From the NCBI GenBank assembly GCA_930367205.1, contig OV884014.1, forward strand, positions 110,931,138 through 110,995,137: a stretch of 64,000 bases of DNA, given 5' to 3'. The DNA is from Acanthosoma haemorrhoidale. Its lineage: Eukaryota; Arthropoda; Insecta; Hemiptera; Acanthosomatidae. Positions within the stretch are counted from its first letter, which is position 1. Every line of letters starts with the position of its first letter. Positions 22,958 to 37,126 of the stretch are shown here, piece by piece. The notes beneath the pieces were generated by a model. The model was given only the letters and a program-made list of their open reading frames with translations. It was not told the DNA's origin and did not search any database. A program made the position numbers and the translations under genes.

Positions 22958-24033
22958 GTAAAGTGACAACTATCAATTATCTATTAATACATTTCAACAA
23001 TTATTTTGGCCTTTAAGGTATTCATATAAACTAAAATACAAGCGTTACCCTCTTCAAGCTTCACTTGTATTGAGTTTTTATTTATAATTTTCATTTCAAA
23101 CTAAGCCATGAGACAAATAATAATGTCAATTTTATTATTAAAATGGAAAATATATATTTCTTAAGACTATTTCAAAGTTTGTCGGTGTTTTTTTTTATTG
23201 TACCCTAACACCAATGTGATTCCTGATTTCGGCATTGTATCTACTCAAAGTATTCATTTCAATCAGGAATAATTCATACTCATTAGACTACGGGTTGAAA
23301 ACGTTTGTATTTATTGAATTAATTTTCATTTGAAAAAGTACAGTGGAGTTATATGAGTTATATCAAATTATAGGTGTCCGATTTGACATTTTAATGCTTG
23401 CAGAGAGTCTGAAATGGTAACTCTATGAAATTATTTTGAAAGTTGAATAGTTTAAATTTTACTGCATTTAAATATTGGCAAGACGCTTTATGTGCTTCAT
23501 TTTTTGTTTAAGTGAGAAATATAATGTTATCGATTGTTAAATTTATGTATATTTCATGTTAATACATCCTTCCCGCATTTGATTACCCTCTGTAATAATG
23601 AATCTAAACTAGTTGAAATTATAAATATTCTTTTGTAAAAATTTTCGCTGAGTACTTGTATAATAATAATTTTTTACATAGACAACATAAATTTTGCCCC
23701 TTGTAATTAGTACTTTAAATCACCGATAGGTTAATTTCTTAAGTTATTCATAATAAATAATAATAGTAAAGCATATCTATAAAATCTAAATGATATACAA
23801 TTTAATTCTACATACAGGATTACGAGATACCAAAAATAAATATGCAACTGCAAATATTTCAACAATAACTCGATATAAAATAGTGCAGTGCAATAGGAAG
23901 CTGCCAACAATCGAAAAGCTATGGAGCAAAATTGATTGGCGCCAGGCTTGTTATTGTAATTACCATTTTCGTTGCCAGATTGACTCTTTCATCCCAGAAA
24001 ACCAAATTAACTCCTAAGACCTGTCTTACAACT

Positions 24034-24118
24034 AAAAAAGTCATCTAAGTAGCCAGTAATTAAATCTGGATCTTGCATTTAGAAGTTAGCATACTAACTA
24101 CTAGGCTATTGGGTCAAC
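24034..24118 (-). repeat. Decayed tRNA-derived SINE-like sequence
   Basis: On the minus strand, GCCTAGTAGTTAGTATGCTA resembles the A-box half of tRNAs and tRNA-SINEs, and GATCCAGATTTAATTAC resembles a decayed B box at the expected distance. There is no intact tRNA fold. Confidence 0.45.
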
Positions 24119-24421
24119 TCGTTCCAAACAAATGAATTTAATTGAATTTAAATGTTATTCATTAGACACTTAGTTAAAATTATAATATTTAAAGTATTTG
24201 TATATATTTTTTTTATGACTGCTATTGTAGAACCCTCAAACAGATAGTCAAAAGGCGTTCACCTCATACATCTTTGAAAGTAGAGCCCCTCTAATAAATC
24301 GAATATGAATACCTGTCAATTATAATTAATAATTTTCTAAGATACATTTTAATTTAGATTATAATATTTAGCTAACTGTTTTAAGTGGTTTTTTTTAAAA
24401 TTTCTATCACTTTGTAGAGTT

Positions 24422-27400
24422 ATGGCGTTGGTGGATGCAGTGTCAACGAAACTGTACGAGGTATGCTCCACCGCCGAGTACAACGGAGGCCTCAAGCAAA
24501 GCTCATCTTCGTTGCACCATCAGCTGACGCAGTATCAGCTGAGAAAAAGGGAGCAAATAGCACATGCTAAGAGTTTATCGGTACATACATTTGAATCTGC
24601 TCTTTATTCTTTAAAGGATACAAAATGGAATACACTTCTTCAGCAAGAAAGGAGGCCTGTTATGGGATTGTCTTGTAATGAGTGTTGTCCTCAAAGCAGG
24701 GTAAGATAAACGCTGTCTCGTCTTTTAACGTAACAATCACACCATTATTCACAACTTACATCTATCCAAGTTATCCGTAATTATGATGGCAGACCATACA
24801 CACCGTTTTCACTCTTTGTAATAATTAATCTTGAACATGAGTTGAAATAATTATTCCTTTTCTTTTTTTTTTTTACAATTTGCATTTTTTAGTTGGGATA
24901 AAAAAATAGGCAATGAAAATAAATATATATAATTATAACAGTTTTCACAATAGTTCACTCAAGCCATAGTCATTTAAAAAAAAAAAAAGAAGAAAAATAG
25001 AAGGCCTTTCTTTGGAACTATTTCATGGGATTTCTTTTGTGTATGATGTTTGAGATATTCACACCGCTTGGTTGCGTATTTCAAAACATATAATGAGAAA
25101 TAAGTATGACAGACTTTTTATAGTTTAGTAAATATTCATTCAGAAGGTCTCGTTAAATTAACTTAAAAGATGAAAACTCAATTAACATTGAAAACTGTAC
25201 CCTCTCTATCTTGTTTGTTTTATTATCTATATAGACTGAGGGGTAAAAACAGAACAGTTTCTGTTTTTTGAAAAGCAATCTAAAAATAATCTTGTTAAGA
25301 AGTTGAAGAAATTATTTTTGATGTTATAAAATAACAATTTATTTTAAAATACAATGACCAAAGATCCTTGGCACAATTAGTATTACATTTGCAAATTAAA
25401 AGAGCATTCTGTTGAACTGTGACCATTTATGTTTACGTGTTAGGGATGTTTCTGTACGGATAATAAAGATCTAATAGCGGTCGCAATGTATCGTTGATGG
25501 TGTGTATGGTGCCCTCCGAGTTTGATTTTACCCATCTATAATATCCTCTCCTTGTTTGCTTACAATTGGATGATATTATCTCGCTTTGCTTTTTAACTTG
25601 TCGGGGTATGTTTTGTACTTGTCCAGTCTAATTTTAACCTTGTGTAGTTTTCAGTGATTTATGCGTATATATTTCAATTATATCATTAATTTATTCTAGC
25701 TTCTTTAATCTTATATTAACCCTAATAACCCTATTAAGCTTATATCGCTTAATACATGTTTACTTTATTTAAATAAATGCTTTAGTGAAGAAAAAAAAAT
25801 GAAGAAAAATCAACTTTATTAACCTTATGATTGAAGAAATAAATTCCCTTGGCAATCTCTCTAATCATATTTAAAAGTTACAGAATGATTAATTTGAGAT
25901 TTTTTTTTTGACTGAATTTACAATGTCACAGGTGAAAAATTCCACTCAGTTTAAAATATAAATGCTGCTTTCATTTTTACTTTTAAAGTATATATGTATC
26001 TTATACATTTTAAGTTAATAGAATTTGAAGATAGAAATTGAATTTTATGCGCTGGGATGGCTAGTTACCGTAATCTTAGCAAGGGAAGGTAGCCTCGGTA
26101 TTAACAGTGATATAATAATAAATTGAACAACTATGCTGATTAAAACATTCACTAAACATTTTTTCCTATTGTTAAATAAAAATAGTTTAATTTTCCTTTC
26201 CTATTAATTTTCAAATCCAATAAAATTTAACAAGTAACAAAATAAAGTCAAAAGTTAAAAGTTAAAAGTTAAAAGTTAAAGTTAAAAGTTGTGAAGTAAA
26301 AATAAAACCAGCATCAACTTTTTTTTTTTTTTTTTTTGTAGATATTTTGGCTTTGGGTCGATTATAAAAATTCAGATAAAATTATTTAAATAGAAAAGAA
26401 CATATTTATTGTAGTTTCTAATTTAAATAATTATCAATCATAATCCAGTAGATTTTTAACTAATGATGGCATTTTAATTTTTCATTTAAAAATTAAATTA
26501 TTCACAAGGTTTTAAACATTATTCAGTCACAAAGCTGTTTAAATATAGGAATAGACTGGTTCTAAAAATAGTTATCTGGGATGGTTTTTGTTGTAAGGGG
26601 GTGGTGTTTGTGTCAGGTAATCGTAAGTTAGTTTTTATCATTATTTAATTTTATTTTAATTAGGGAAATAAAAACTTTTGATATGCTAAGGGCTTCGCAC
26701 ATTTAGAGTAACGTTTCTAACAGTTAACTCTGTTAAGGTTTCTTATTGGGAATAAGCTATTGTAAATATGATGAAAAGTTTAAATCTCTGCTTTCAAATT
26801 AACTCAATGAAATATATTTGTGAAATAATTAAGGGTGACTAGTGAAGTTTAATTGCTGCAGATCTATTGTACATTCATATTTTTATTTTAATACTAAAGC
26901 TATGTGATAAAGGAGAAAATATTCTGCCATCTAGGGCAGTCATAAATTAATTATAACAATTATTTAATTAATATTTATATATAATTAAAATTTATGTTTA
27001 CTACTTAAATTAGAAGAGCATATACATTGGTTATATTAAAATATCAATGGTTCATACAAATTTAACAAATAAATTATTTAAAATTTTGTTAGATGAAATA
27101 ACTAAACAGCTAAAAAAATAAGTTTAGTAATAATTATTTGGCCACATACCACCAAAACCAGTATTAAAATGGTCAGTTAATGGTATTTCATGTGCTTAAA
27201 TAATTGATATGTTTTTTTTTCTTATTGTTTTTGAACAGAAAAACGCAGAAACCGATGAGGATAACTTACCAGTAGTCGATCTTCTTCGTGTTGAAACTTT
27301 AAGGAAATTCAGACATCGTGGAATTATAAATTCAGTATTCCCTGTCATCAGGCACTGCTTAACTTTTAAGCATTATGATTTTCCTTATATCTACGAGTCG

Positions 27401-30400
27401 GTAAGTGTTACATTCTATAACTTGCAATTGAAATCTTTGGTATATATTATGTAATATTGTTTTTCAGATAAATTTAAACTTAACGATTTTCAATTACATT
27501 GCTTACTTTTATTTAAATCTGTCTATTTTTATAATAATTTAGGTCGTTAATATTGAATGCTTATTTTTTTTTTTTTTTAGGTCTTTAGAGACGAAAGTGT
27601 GCAAAAAGTTATCGAAAGCACTGCTGCTGAGGAAGCGGAGGAGAACGGAGAGTCAGATCCGAATGAATTATCCAAATACATTGCTAAACATTCAAAGCGT
27701 GCTCTCGCTGTACTCACAAACATGCATTCAAAATTGTCTAATGTTGTCTTGAGGTGAGTATTCGACATTGTGTAATACCTCTTAATGTTCTCGAAGGGCT
27801 AGGTCCAGGAAACCTTTGCAAGTTTCTAAAATGGAAAGTTAAATTCCTGAATTTATTAATGGGAGTTCAAATATTTATTTAGTAAAATTTCCATAAATAG
27901 GCTTTAGTATTAATCAAACAATTTCATTTCCCCTGACTTTGTATCGGATATCGCTCTCGCCGTATCTATCTTCTATTTTATGGAATTTATCATAATGAGA
28001 CGTGGACATTAATGTCCCGATGTCAGCAAAGGATAGATGATTTATTCGACAGTTACAATTGAATTAGTTTAAAAGACTTTCGTTCTCTTCTTTTCCTTGT
28101 CCTCGCTTTTAACAATTTATGGTTGTGAAAATGACAGTAAATCATTGTTTAACCAGAAAAAAATATAAATACTCAATTATTGTTTTGAAACAAAAACTTA
28201 GCTTCTGTGAATTCTTGTTGTGATCCCTTAACAGTCGCAAAAATGAAATACGAGGTATAGAACCTCTGAAAAATTAGATAAAATCTTGTAAAAATGGGCT
28301 GTAATAAAAATCATTCTAATGAATAACAGAATGTTTTTATTATTTGTAGTGGGTAGTTGGGACTTCAAATCGAAACCCTCCTATGCAAAACTTTGACCTG
28401 CTCTTAATAATATGTAAGCAAGCATTAAGGTAATTATAATCTACCAATTACGATTGTAATCCACACATATTATCTACTCAACATGATATTCTAATACAAA
28501 TATTTTTAATTGTTTGATTAATGGCTCTTAATTAACTCAGAAGTATTTTTAATGAGGCTGGGCCGTCTGTGGGTAAAATGTCATGTCGCTAGGTCAAACA
28601 AAGAAGTTATAATAATATAAGAATTTCAGGTTTTAAATGCAACAAAAGTAATAAATGTGTCTATTTCAGTAAATACGTGTACAAATAAATTGTGGAGTAT
28701 CTTCGCACAGTAAATATGGAATAGTCCGTTTGTTGATTTGGCCATTTATTACAATAAATCATTTCTCATTTTATCAATGTATATGTGAATTACCAATGTA
28801 ACATATTTATAAAATAATTTCAAATATATACAGTTCTATATACTAAAATATGATTTCAGTTGATTTTCAATAAATTAATCATTCAATGTTTTCATTCATC
28901 AAATCAGCTAAAACTTAATTCTTTAATAATTCTACTATTAAAAAAATATTCTGCTGTGATTATAATACAGTACAACGCAGACCAGTCTTTCCCATTCTGG
29001 GAGCTATTTAGAACTCGTCTTATTCCAAATGATTTATTAAAAGTAAAAAGTCTTCCGCTGTCTTCGCGAAGCACTAATCAAATTACCGCACAACAAAGGT
29101 GTCTTCAGTGCCCCTTCGAGTCCACATCGAGCAGTATACTTCAAATTATACTTAACCCTAACAGGTTTAATGGCATTTTCAACTCGAGATGATAGTTATG
29201 AAAATAATTAGAAAATAAATTAAGCCTTTAGCTATTTTTATAGTCACAATATAAAAATGTATTTTGTTTATTTAGGATGTCGTCATATCTTGCTTATAAG
29301 CTGCTCCCAGTGCTTTTCACAAGTATGTCAATTCCCCAAGGCCAGATAGATATGCTGAGGAAGGCTGCAGCGACCGGTCTTCCGCTTGTCTTCCTCCCAG
29401 TCCACAGGTCGCACTTGGACTACATTGCGGTAACGTTCACTCTTTGCAACAGCGGTATCAGGGCTCCCTTGGTCGCTAGTGGTGAAAACTTAAGGATTCC
29501 TTTCTTTGGGTAAGCGATAATTTCTTAGAGAGTTATTTCCACATTTTGCACACATCACTATTATGTATTTGTAAAATATATCTTAAAATGCATTGCTCTT
29601 ACTAATACTTTATACTAAGGAAAAAGCCTCTAAGGGGAGGCTTTACTCAGTATTAACAAAAATGTTCGAAAGGTAAATTATGTGCATTGATTCAATCAAT
29701 CAATACGTATTTGTTTGTGCCAATTCATAAGTATTTTAAACTACGAACAAATAGTCAAGATAAATTAAAGGTCTTGGCTTAAGTCTCTGGTCGATAAGTT
29801 GGCCAACTTGAAACATTCACCCAGAAGAAAGTTGAAAGGAAATGAATATATTTTCTTTTGTCTTGAAATGTTGGAACTAAAATGATACTTTAAGAAAAAT
29901 TTAAATATCTATGTTAGACAAAAATGTATTTAAAATCTTATACCTCATGTGGTTCTTTAATTTCTCAATTGAAAACTTAAATTTATCATAAATAAAGAAA
30001 ATTAAGTATGTTTGCTTTCTTCATTGAGTCAATAATGATTTGTAAATTTATAGTTGGTTTCTGTTGATTTTGAGTTGACTCTGGTGACCAGCTCTTAAAT
30101 GTTTTCATTCAATGTTGGGATTCCTAATTCGTTCTCATTTTTAGATATCAAACGAACCGTAGACCATTGAAGATGACACTTTAGCGGTTTTGGCAGAACC
30201 GTCTCTTTTTATTTGTTTAGGATTATAAATAAACGCTTAATTTGTTGTCTCCAAAAATGTAAATTTAAAACAAATTTCAATCAAATTAATCAAAAAATTT
30301 AATGGCCTTCTCGTGAACGCCTTATAAAACTGCTTTGTAAAAATATTTATTTTCATCTGTAATAAATTACAACATGTAACACAAGTGCGCTTAGTTTGAT

Positions 30401-33400
30401 TAATAAATGGCATAAAATGTTAACAAACTATTGGCTACTGTAATATTAATTGGGATTGATGTGAACGATCCACATTTTTTTTAATTTTTATTTACTATAT
30501 TTTTATTATCATACCTGTTTGTTTTATTGCTAAAAGAGAAACATTTTTCTATGCTATAACTTTTTTCCATTGCTGTCAAGGTGGGTCCTCCGTGGTCTAG
30601 GCGCTTTCTTTATCAAACGTCGTATGGACCCAGTCGCCGGGAAGAAGGACAAGGTATACCGCGCTATACTTCACAACTATATGACTCAATGCATGCAAGC
30701 AGGCCATTACTTTGAGTTCTTCATTGAAGGCGGCAGGACAAGAACAGGCAAACCGTGTATGCCAAAAGGTATGTCAGTGTATATTTTTATCATCTATATA
30801 AATATGATTCAATTTAAAAATAAACTTGATTGCCAATTATTTTATAGTAATTCCAAAATTAAACTAATATTGAATAATTTATTATAATGATTGCATTACT
30901 TTGCTCAATTTAAAGTGATTATTAATAAATATTTTCTATCTTAGTGAGATGAGTACTGAGTGTTTGTGTACAAAATTAAGATAACATATTGAAGGCATTA
31001 AGTTTATCAAATATCAGGGATTGTGAATTCTACTTTACTTTTGAAGAAAACCAAGTTTTTTTTTCAAATTCAATGCATTCATTAATAAAGTTGAAAATTA
31101 TAAATTATTTTAACGCAATAAAAAATCAATTAACTGTTAATTAGAACATACAAGCTAAATTAAGAGCACTATTTGCAGTTGATTTTCATTGACAATCTTC
31201 TACTTTTGTGACAATCTATGTTATACCAATAATATGTGGCAAAATGTTTGTCATACAGGTGGCATAATGTCTGTCTTTGTCGACGCTTACCTCTCTGGTG
31301 TCTTGGAAGATGCACTTCTAGTTCCAGTATCTATAAATTATGACAAAATCGCCGACGGGAACTTTGTCAATGAACTGTCCGGAGAGCCTAAAAAACCTGA
31401 ATCTTTCATTTCCGCCCTGAGAGGGATCTGGTCCGCCTTGACTAGTCATTACGGTCTTGTCAGGATTGGCTTCAACCAGCCGTTCTCACTACATGTAAGT
31501 ACGATTCAAAATTCAAGAGATATGTAAACTTTAATTTCTGCCTAGAAATGTAAGTTTCTAAGCATATAGTTGTCGATTATTAAGTAAAACTAGTTTAAAA
31601 ATCTCTATAGTATTGGTAAGTTGCTTATTATTATTGATATATTTTAATACTCGTTGAAGCTGGGGAAAAAAGTCTTCATTTGTATCTCGGATGAATTAGA
31701 ATATACCTATCTACGTTCAAAGGTCACACCTGAAATCTTAATAGGTTAAATTTAGAAATATAACATTTTTTTTTTTATTCTAAAAACGTGAGCAATATAA
31801 AAAAAAAATCAGAGTAAAGTACTCAATTTCAAAGCAATAATAATTGCTATTGCTCAAATACAATGCATACTTATTTCACATGGGCATTATAAATATTAAT
31901 ATGAGTGAGATATGTAAAATAGCAATAAAACATAGACTAACCATTAAGTATATAAAATATATTGAAATAATATCAATAGTTATTAAGAGTGAAAAAAAAT
32001 TTATAGCAGGGGTTGGGAACTAGAAGCCTATAAAAGCTTGATTTGAATTTAAAAAATAATATTTATAAAGAGGAAATATCTGATTAAATGATAGGTCAAT
32101 TGTTACTTCTCGTTTTGAAACATATATTCTGTCGATTTCATGAGCAATATATAACACCAAGTATTTTTTCCACTCGCTGTTATCTGTTCATTAGACAATT
32201 GTCGCCCAATTATTAAAAATAATAGTTGAATGAGGCCCGATCTATTACGAAGTATGAGACGATTGCTAATGTTCTTGTCGAAGAGCACTTAATTATATGT
32301 CAAATGAGCTCGAAACCATAATTTTCAACCAATTTGACAAATTAAGACTTCACACAGGAAAGGATGGGGAGGGGGGGGGTTTGAGGTGTGCTAAAAAGTC
32401 ATCGTCACTGGCTTTCACGAACTCAAACCAGCTCTGTATAATCAGTTGCAATCTTGAATTTATTTTGAAAATTAATTATTTCATTTGAAAAAGTATAGTA
32501 TAAAGTTTTTTGTTGCAAGTGCAGGGTTTGTTTCAGAACTTTTTTTTTTTTAATGAATGTTTAGTTTTTACCTATTAAACATTTCATTTATGACCATGTA
32601 CCTTGGATATATTTATTATTGATTTCAATTTTTTTATTATTGACTAATTGTTGATATCTATTTGGACCATGTATCAAGTAATGTTATGTTGAAACTTCTC
32701 AGGAGTTGGTGAGGTCATTCCAGAACAAAGTAATGAACAAAAGTGGCACGTTCCACATAGCTCCATCATCAGCTTCACTCTACGGCACAGATATCGTCAA
32801 AGAAGAACAGAGGCAGCTTGTGGACAACATCACAAGGCATATTTTATATGGTGGGTGCTCCTGCCGTTTATTTCATCCTACAATTGTTTCCTCTTTGGTG
32901 AACCATATGTTCACGCTCAAATAATTACAGATTGCGCTCAGAGCACAGCAGTCATGTCTACAAATGGAGTTGCGTTCTTGTTACTGTACTACTTCAGGGA
33001 CGGAGCACCTCTTTCTAAGATGGTCTACGCTTTTGACAAGCTAAGGGATGAGCTTTATTCGAAGAAGAAGGATACTGGCTTCACCGGGGAAAGCAAGGAT
33101 GTCATTGAACATGCCGTAAGTATTTATTGTTATATAGTACAATAAGACCTCTTGTTCGTGTTGGTTAAGTTCTAAGAAAACCTTGATGATTCAATTAGAA
33201 CAACAAAGGTTAGAATTCTGCAAAGGTATTTAAAAGTATCGAATCATACTTGTTAGTTTTAATTTGTTGAATTAAAAAATAAAGTTAAATATGTAACATT
33301 TCTAGATGACAAAACGGGATGTAATGATTTCTCTACTGAATCATAAAGCTAGGAAAGTAAATCATAGTGAAGAGAATTTGTGCTATTGTGTTATAATATT

Positions 33401-36400
33401 AACAGGTATTAATATAAAAAAGAAAAAAAATGAAAGGTGATGCATCACACAAATAATGGCTTCGTTGAGCCTTATAAAACAATTTTAATGACTTGTAGTA
33501 ATATAGTTCACTTAAGGCAAGGTGCCCACATACAATTGCAGTCACGTGATTATTTAGCCACATAAAATAGAACAATAAACATATAAATATATATAAACAA
33601 TGGTATTCAAATATAGGTACACACACTTGTGACAAAATAAATCACTCCGATTAAATAAACGCAACCTGTTCTATTTTCTTCACGACATAATTTTCACAAA
33701 TCCTTATAGAGCACACACGCTGGAATGAATGTGACTGTTTCGTAGCGATATATTCATATTTTAATACTGTCCAACAGTAAATTCAAATTTACTAAATTTA
33801 GCATAGTTCCAACCATTGGAAATGTACTAAGTTGTTGGTCTTCCAAATTCTATTTTGGATTTAGAAAAATTAATATTTGAAAATGAAAAAAGGCCTATTT
33901 TGGGGGAGTTATATTTCAGATGTGATGAATAGGATCCACCCAATAGTGCCGTTTACGTTTCTTTTTAAATCAAATGCGTAACATCAGAGTAACTATACAT
34001 TTCATCTCATCGAAATCCATTTTGATATTCAAACAGTCGGGACTATTGAGTCCCAGATCGCATGTGGCGGATCGCAATGTGATTCTGCTACTGCAACTAA
34101 CTGTTCAACGACTGTGACAAAACCACTTTAGTGGCCGCTTAATCCAAGTACCAATACACGTTATGTATTATTAGTCATGACATTGATATCTTTAATTTGA
34201 TACTTAACAAAAAATTATATTAATGTTAAATTATCTACTAATTAAACGAACAATTATATTAATGTTAAATTATCTACTAATTAAAAAGCTAAGTTTACTT
34301 AATCATTTTTATAGAAATGCCTGTTTTTCATGTCTTCTCAATACCAAATGGAATCGCCACATAAAATTTTATGTCTATATCTTGAACAGAATGCTCCCAA
34401 AGATTACTCACAGAACAGGCAGACATACACACTTGTGAAAACCCTTAAAATGTTTACAACTTTCAATTTATTTTAGTGCATATATCTACAATTTCAAAAT
34501 TAAATTGGCTTGAATTGAAGTTCAAAATACAACTATTTCTATTTTTTAAAGGTTGCCTTACTTGGTCCAGGATTAGTTCACATAGAGAAAAGGGAAGACG
34601 ATATTTACTTCAAGCCCGCCACGATGCTCCCCAACGTCCTAGAGTTGAGTTACTACAGTAACACTTTGATATCTCATTACTGCCTTCAAGGAGTTGTCGG
34701 TGAGGAAATAACTAGTTCTTCTTCTAATTATGAATACTCTATTTTATATGCTTATCTTATTTTAACTAAAATATTAATATTTTCATTTACAGGGCGTGTT
34801 TTGCTAAGCATTACTGAAGCCAATAATTCTCACCTGCAACTGGAAAAAGTTGTCGATCTATCAATCGTGCTTTGTGAGATATTACAGTTTGAATTTATAT
34901 TTACGAAAACCTGCCAGCAGTTGAACACCGCGGTATTTGATGTTGTAGAAGATTTGTTATTGCAAGAGATAATCGTAGAATCAGAGGTACGTCGATTTAA
35001 ATCTTTAAATTGAAAGCTATTATAGAGATCATTAGGATGAAGATATAGCCCCCGTAATTACATAATAAAGAGAGAGAACTGAAATTAATAACTACAACAC
35101 CAATGCTATTTTTATTTTATAAATTTAAAGTACCATTCAAATTTTAAATTCCAACAATATATCATTAAAGTTGGATATAATTGTGTAGGATTTAAAATGA
35201 CTCGCCCTAATGCATTTCATAAAATGACGTGATACATTTTTACTTTACTAGCAGATTAATTTATTTAAATTAAAGATTTCTATTTGAATTATTTGTAAAC
35301 GTCGAAATAAATTTGTTTACATTAAAAAAAGAAAATCTTTTTGTATATATAATATATATAGAGATTGATAAATTGTTCTAAGTATTGTCTGTGTAAAATG
35401 TTAAGTAACCAGAACAAAAGAATAATGTATATCAAACAGTTCCTAATGAGTCTTTCTTAATTGAAGTAAAAATTGTTTCAAGACGTATGTTTGTCTTCTG
35501 TACAAGATCAATCAACCTGTTAGTAGTAAATATACAGTCGACTATTTCCCATCTGTTGTTACCATATGTGCCTACTTTGTCATCGGTCATTTCAATACAA
35601 GTTTTTTTCTTTTCCAGGGAACTTACTTCTTTTTTTCTTTTGTTTTAGTCTTCACGATTCGCAAGGCCTGCCTTCGGTTGCCCGAGGAATCTAGAAATCA
35701 TCGACGATGATGACGAAGACTTTGTTCCACCTGAAAAGTATTACAAGGTTTGTTATAATACCATTAATAAAATAAATTATCATTTTAATAGCTTAAAGTA
35801 AATAACGACTAGGGCATACGTTAAATATTGTATAAAGTTCTTATAGGTGCTTTAAATGTGTTCGAACATCAATAAGTTTGAAAAACCCTGAAATAATTTT
35901 AATTGACCCTGCACAAAACTGAAGTATGTTGAAACATAGTCAATTTGTAAATGTGATGAAAATCCAACATCTTTTTTTTTTTATCCCATTCCTGATATAA
36001 CACCCAACAGTTGATTGTCGTCATATTCACAATCATTGTACCTATAGCTACTAATAATCTATAATAATATTTAGTCCGTGGCATGACTGCAAGGGAAGCA
36101 TACGCCAAGTTACTGTAAAGAACATCGAAGAAATAGCAAATTGTATAAAAATCGAGGCCTTTGTCAACATTGACTACCTCTTTAATCGCTCATTCTATAA
36201 ATTACTGATTTAACGCCATTACCGTAAATATATTTTATTATTAACATAATTTTATCTAGTTTATATTTTTACTTTAGGTCGTCAGGGGACAGGAGAAGCT
36301 GATGTTTTACGGAAGGTTGCTTGAGCCACTTATTGATACATACACCTCAGTTGCCTCCTACCTGTTATGTATGACAGACAAAATAGTCTCCGAAGAAGAA

Positions 36401-37126
36401 CTTGTCAAGGAGCTGTTGAAAACTATCAAGGCTGGTTTAGACAACGGCAGCATAAGGCACGGTATGTGGGGTCATCATATAATGCAATCTTCTCCGATAG
36501 GCAGCTTTATTTATTCCATTGCTCTCATAATCTCCTATCCCACCTAGAAGCCAACTCCTGCTATCCCGTTCCTCATAGGATGGGTAGGAAGATTAAAGAA
36601 AGTCATGAACTAAAATTTATCTTCGAGGCTCCATATGTGTCCTGTTAGAGTCTATCCTCCCCTCCTTCTGTAGACAATACTTTTTTTGTGCATACCTTTT
36701 CCAAACCATTCATTCTTATCTCACTCCCTTTCTACACAATCTCTTACAGTTATAATCCCCAGTCTACACGGGTTTCGTCTTTCTGACCTTTATACTCCTT
36801 CCCACAGAACTTCAACAGTCGACCATTCCCTGCACTCTATGATTCGCTCCTTACTATTAGATATTGCCTACTAACTAACTTTTTTCTATGAAATCTAAAC
36901 TTTTAAAAGTATTACATTTTTTTCATTGTTGAAAATCTTATTTGTAGGTGAAAGTGTTTCCACGGACACAATCAAAAACTGTTTGAAGCTGCTAGAGAAG
37001 TGGAGCGTCATTGACTGCCACATACAGGACGGCACGAAAGTTTACTACCTCAACCCCAGATACGACAACGAAGAAATGCTCATGTCAGTTATAGAAAAAA
37101 TGGAACTTTTCCGTAACCACCAATAA
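24422..37126 (+). CDS. GPAM: Glycerol-3-phosphate acyltransferase 1, mitochondrial type (13 coding exons)
   Basis: The enzyme acylates glycerol-3-phosphate at sn-1, the first step of glycerolipid synthesis, at the outer mitochondrial membrane. Coding exons: 24422-24700, 27239-27400, 27581-27753, 29276-29509, 30581-30768, 31259-31494, 32703-32850, 32931-33115, 34552-34699, 34793-34986, 35649-35747, 36278-36461, 36948-37126. All junctions are GT-AG and phases agree, giving 802 residues, close to the family's usual length of about 830. Acyltransferase motifs are present in order: HRSHLDY (248-254; catalytic H and D), GAFFIKRR (290-297), FIEGGRTRTGK (330-340) and ALLVPVSINYDKI (364-376). The HRSHLDY and long C-terminal domain fit GPAT1 (Drosophila mino) rather than peroxisomal DHAP acyltransferase (GNPAT). 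The start is the first ATG after a splice acceptor at 24416-24417, so at least one 5'UTR exon lies upstream. No breaks are visible. Confidence 0.93.
34213..34290. repeat. Two-copy tandem duplication, about 40 bp, in a GPAT intron
   Basis: TTATATTAATGTTAAATTATC and the following CTACTAATTAAA occur twice in a row within the intron between coding exons 8 and 9. Confidence 0.85.
36530..36870 (-). repeat. Possible old repeat in the last GPAT intron
   Basis: A GC-richer, pyrimidine-rich block unlike the surrounding intron shares CCCACAGAACT and TCGACCATTCC-like matches with positions 16040-16080. On the minus strand it could be a decayed retroposon. No coding remnant was recognised. Confidence 0.35.

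Noticed and set aside
24422..37126. GPAT gene as peroxisomal DHAP acyltransferase (GNPAT)
   Set aside because: Motif I is HRSHLDY with an EGGRTRTGK motif III and a long C-terminal domain, which fits the GPAT1 branch better.
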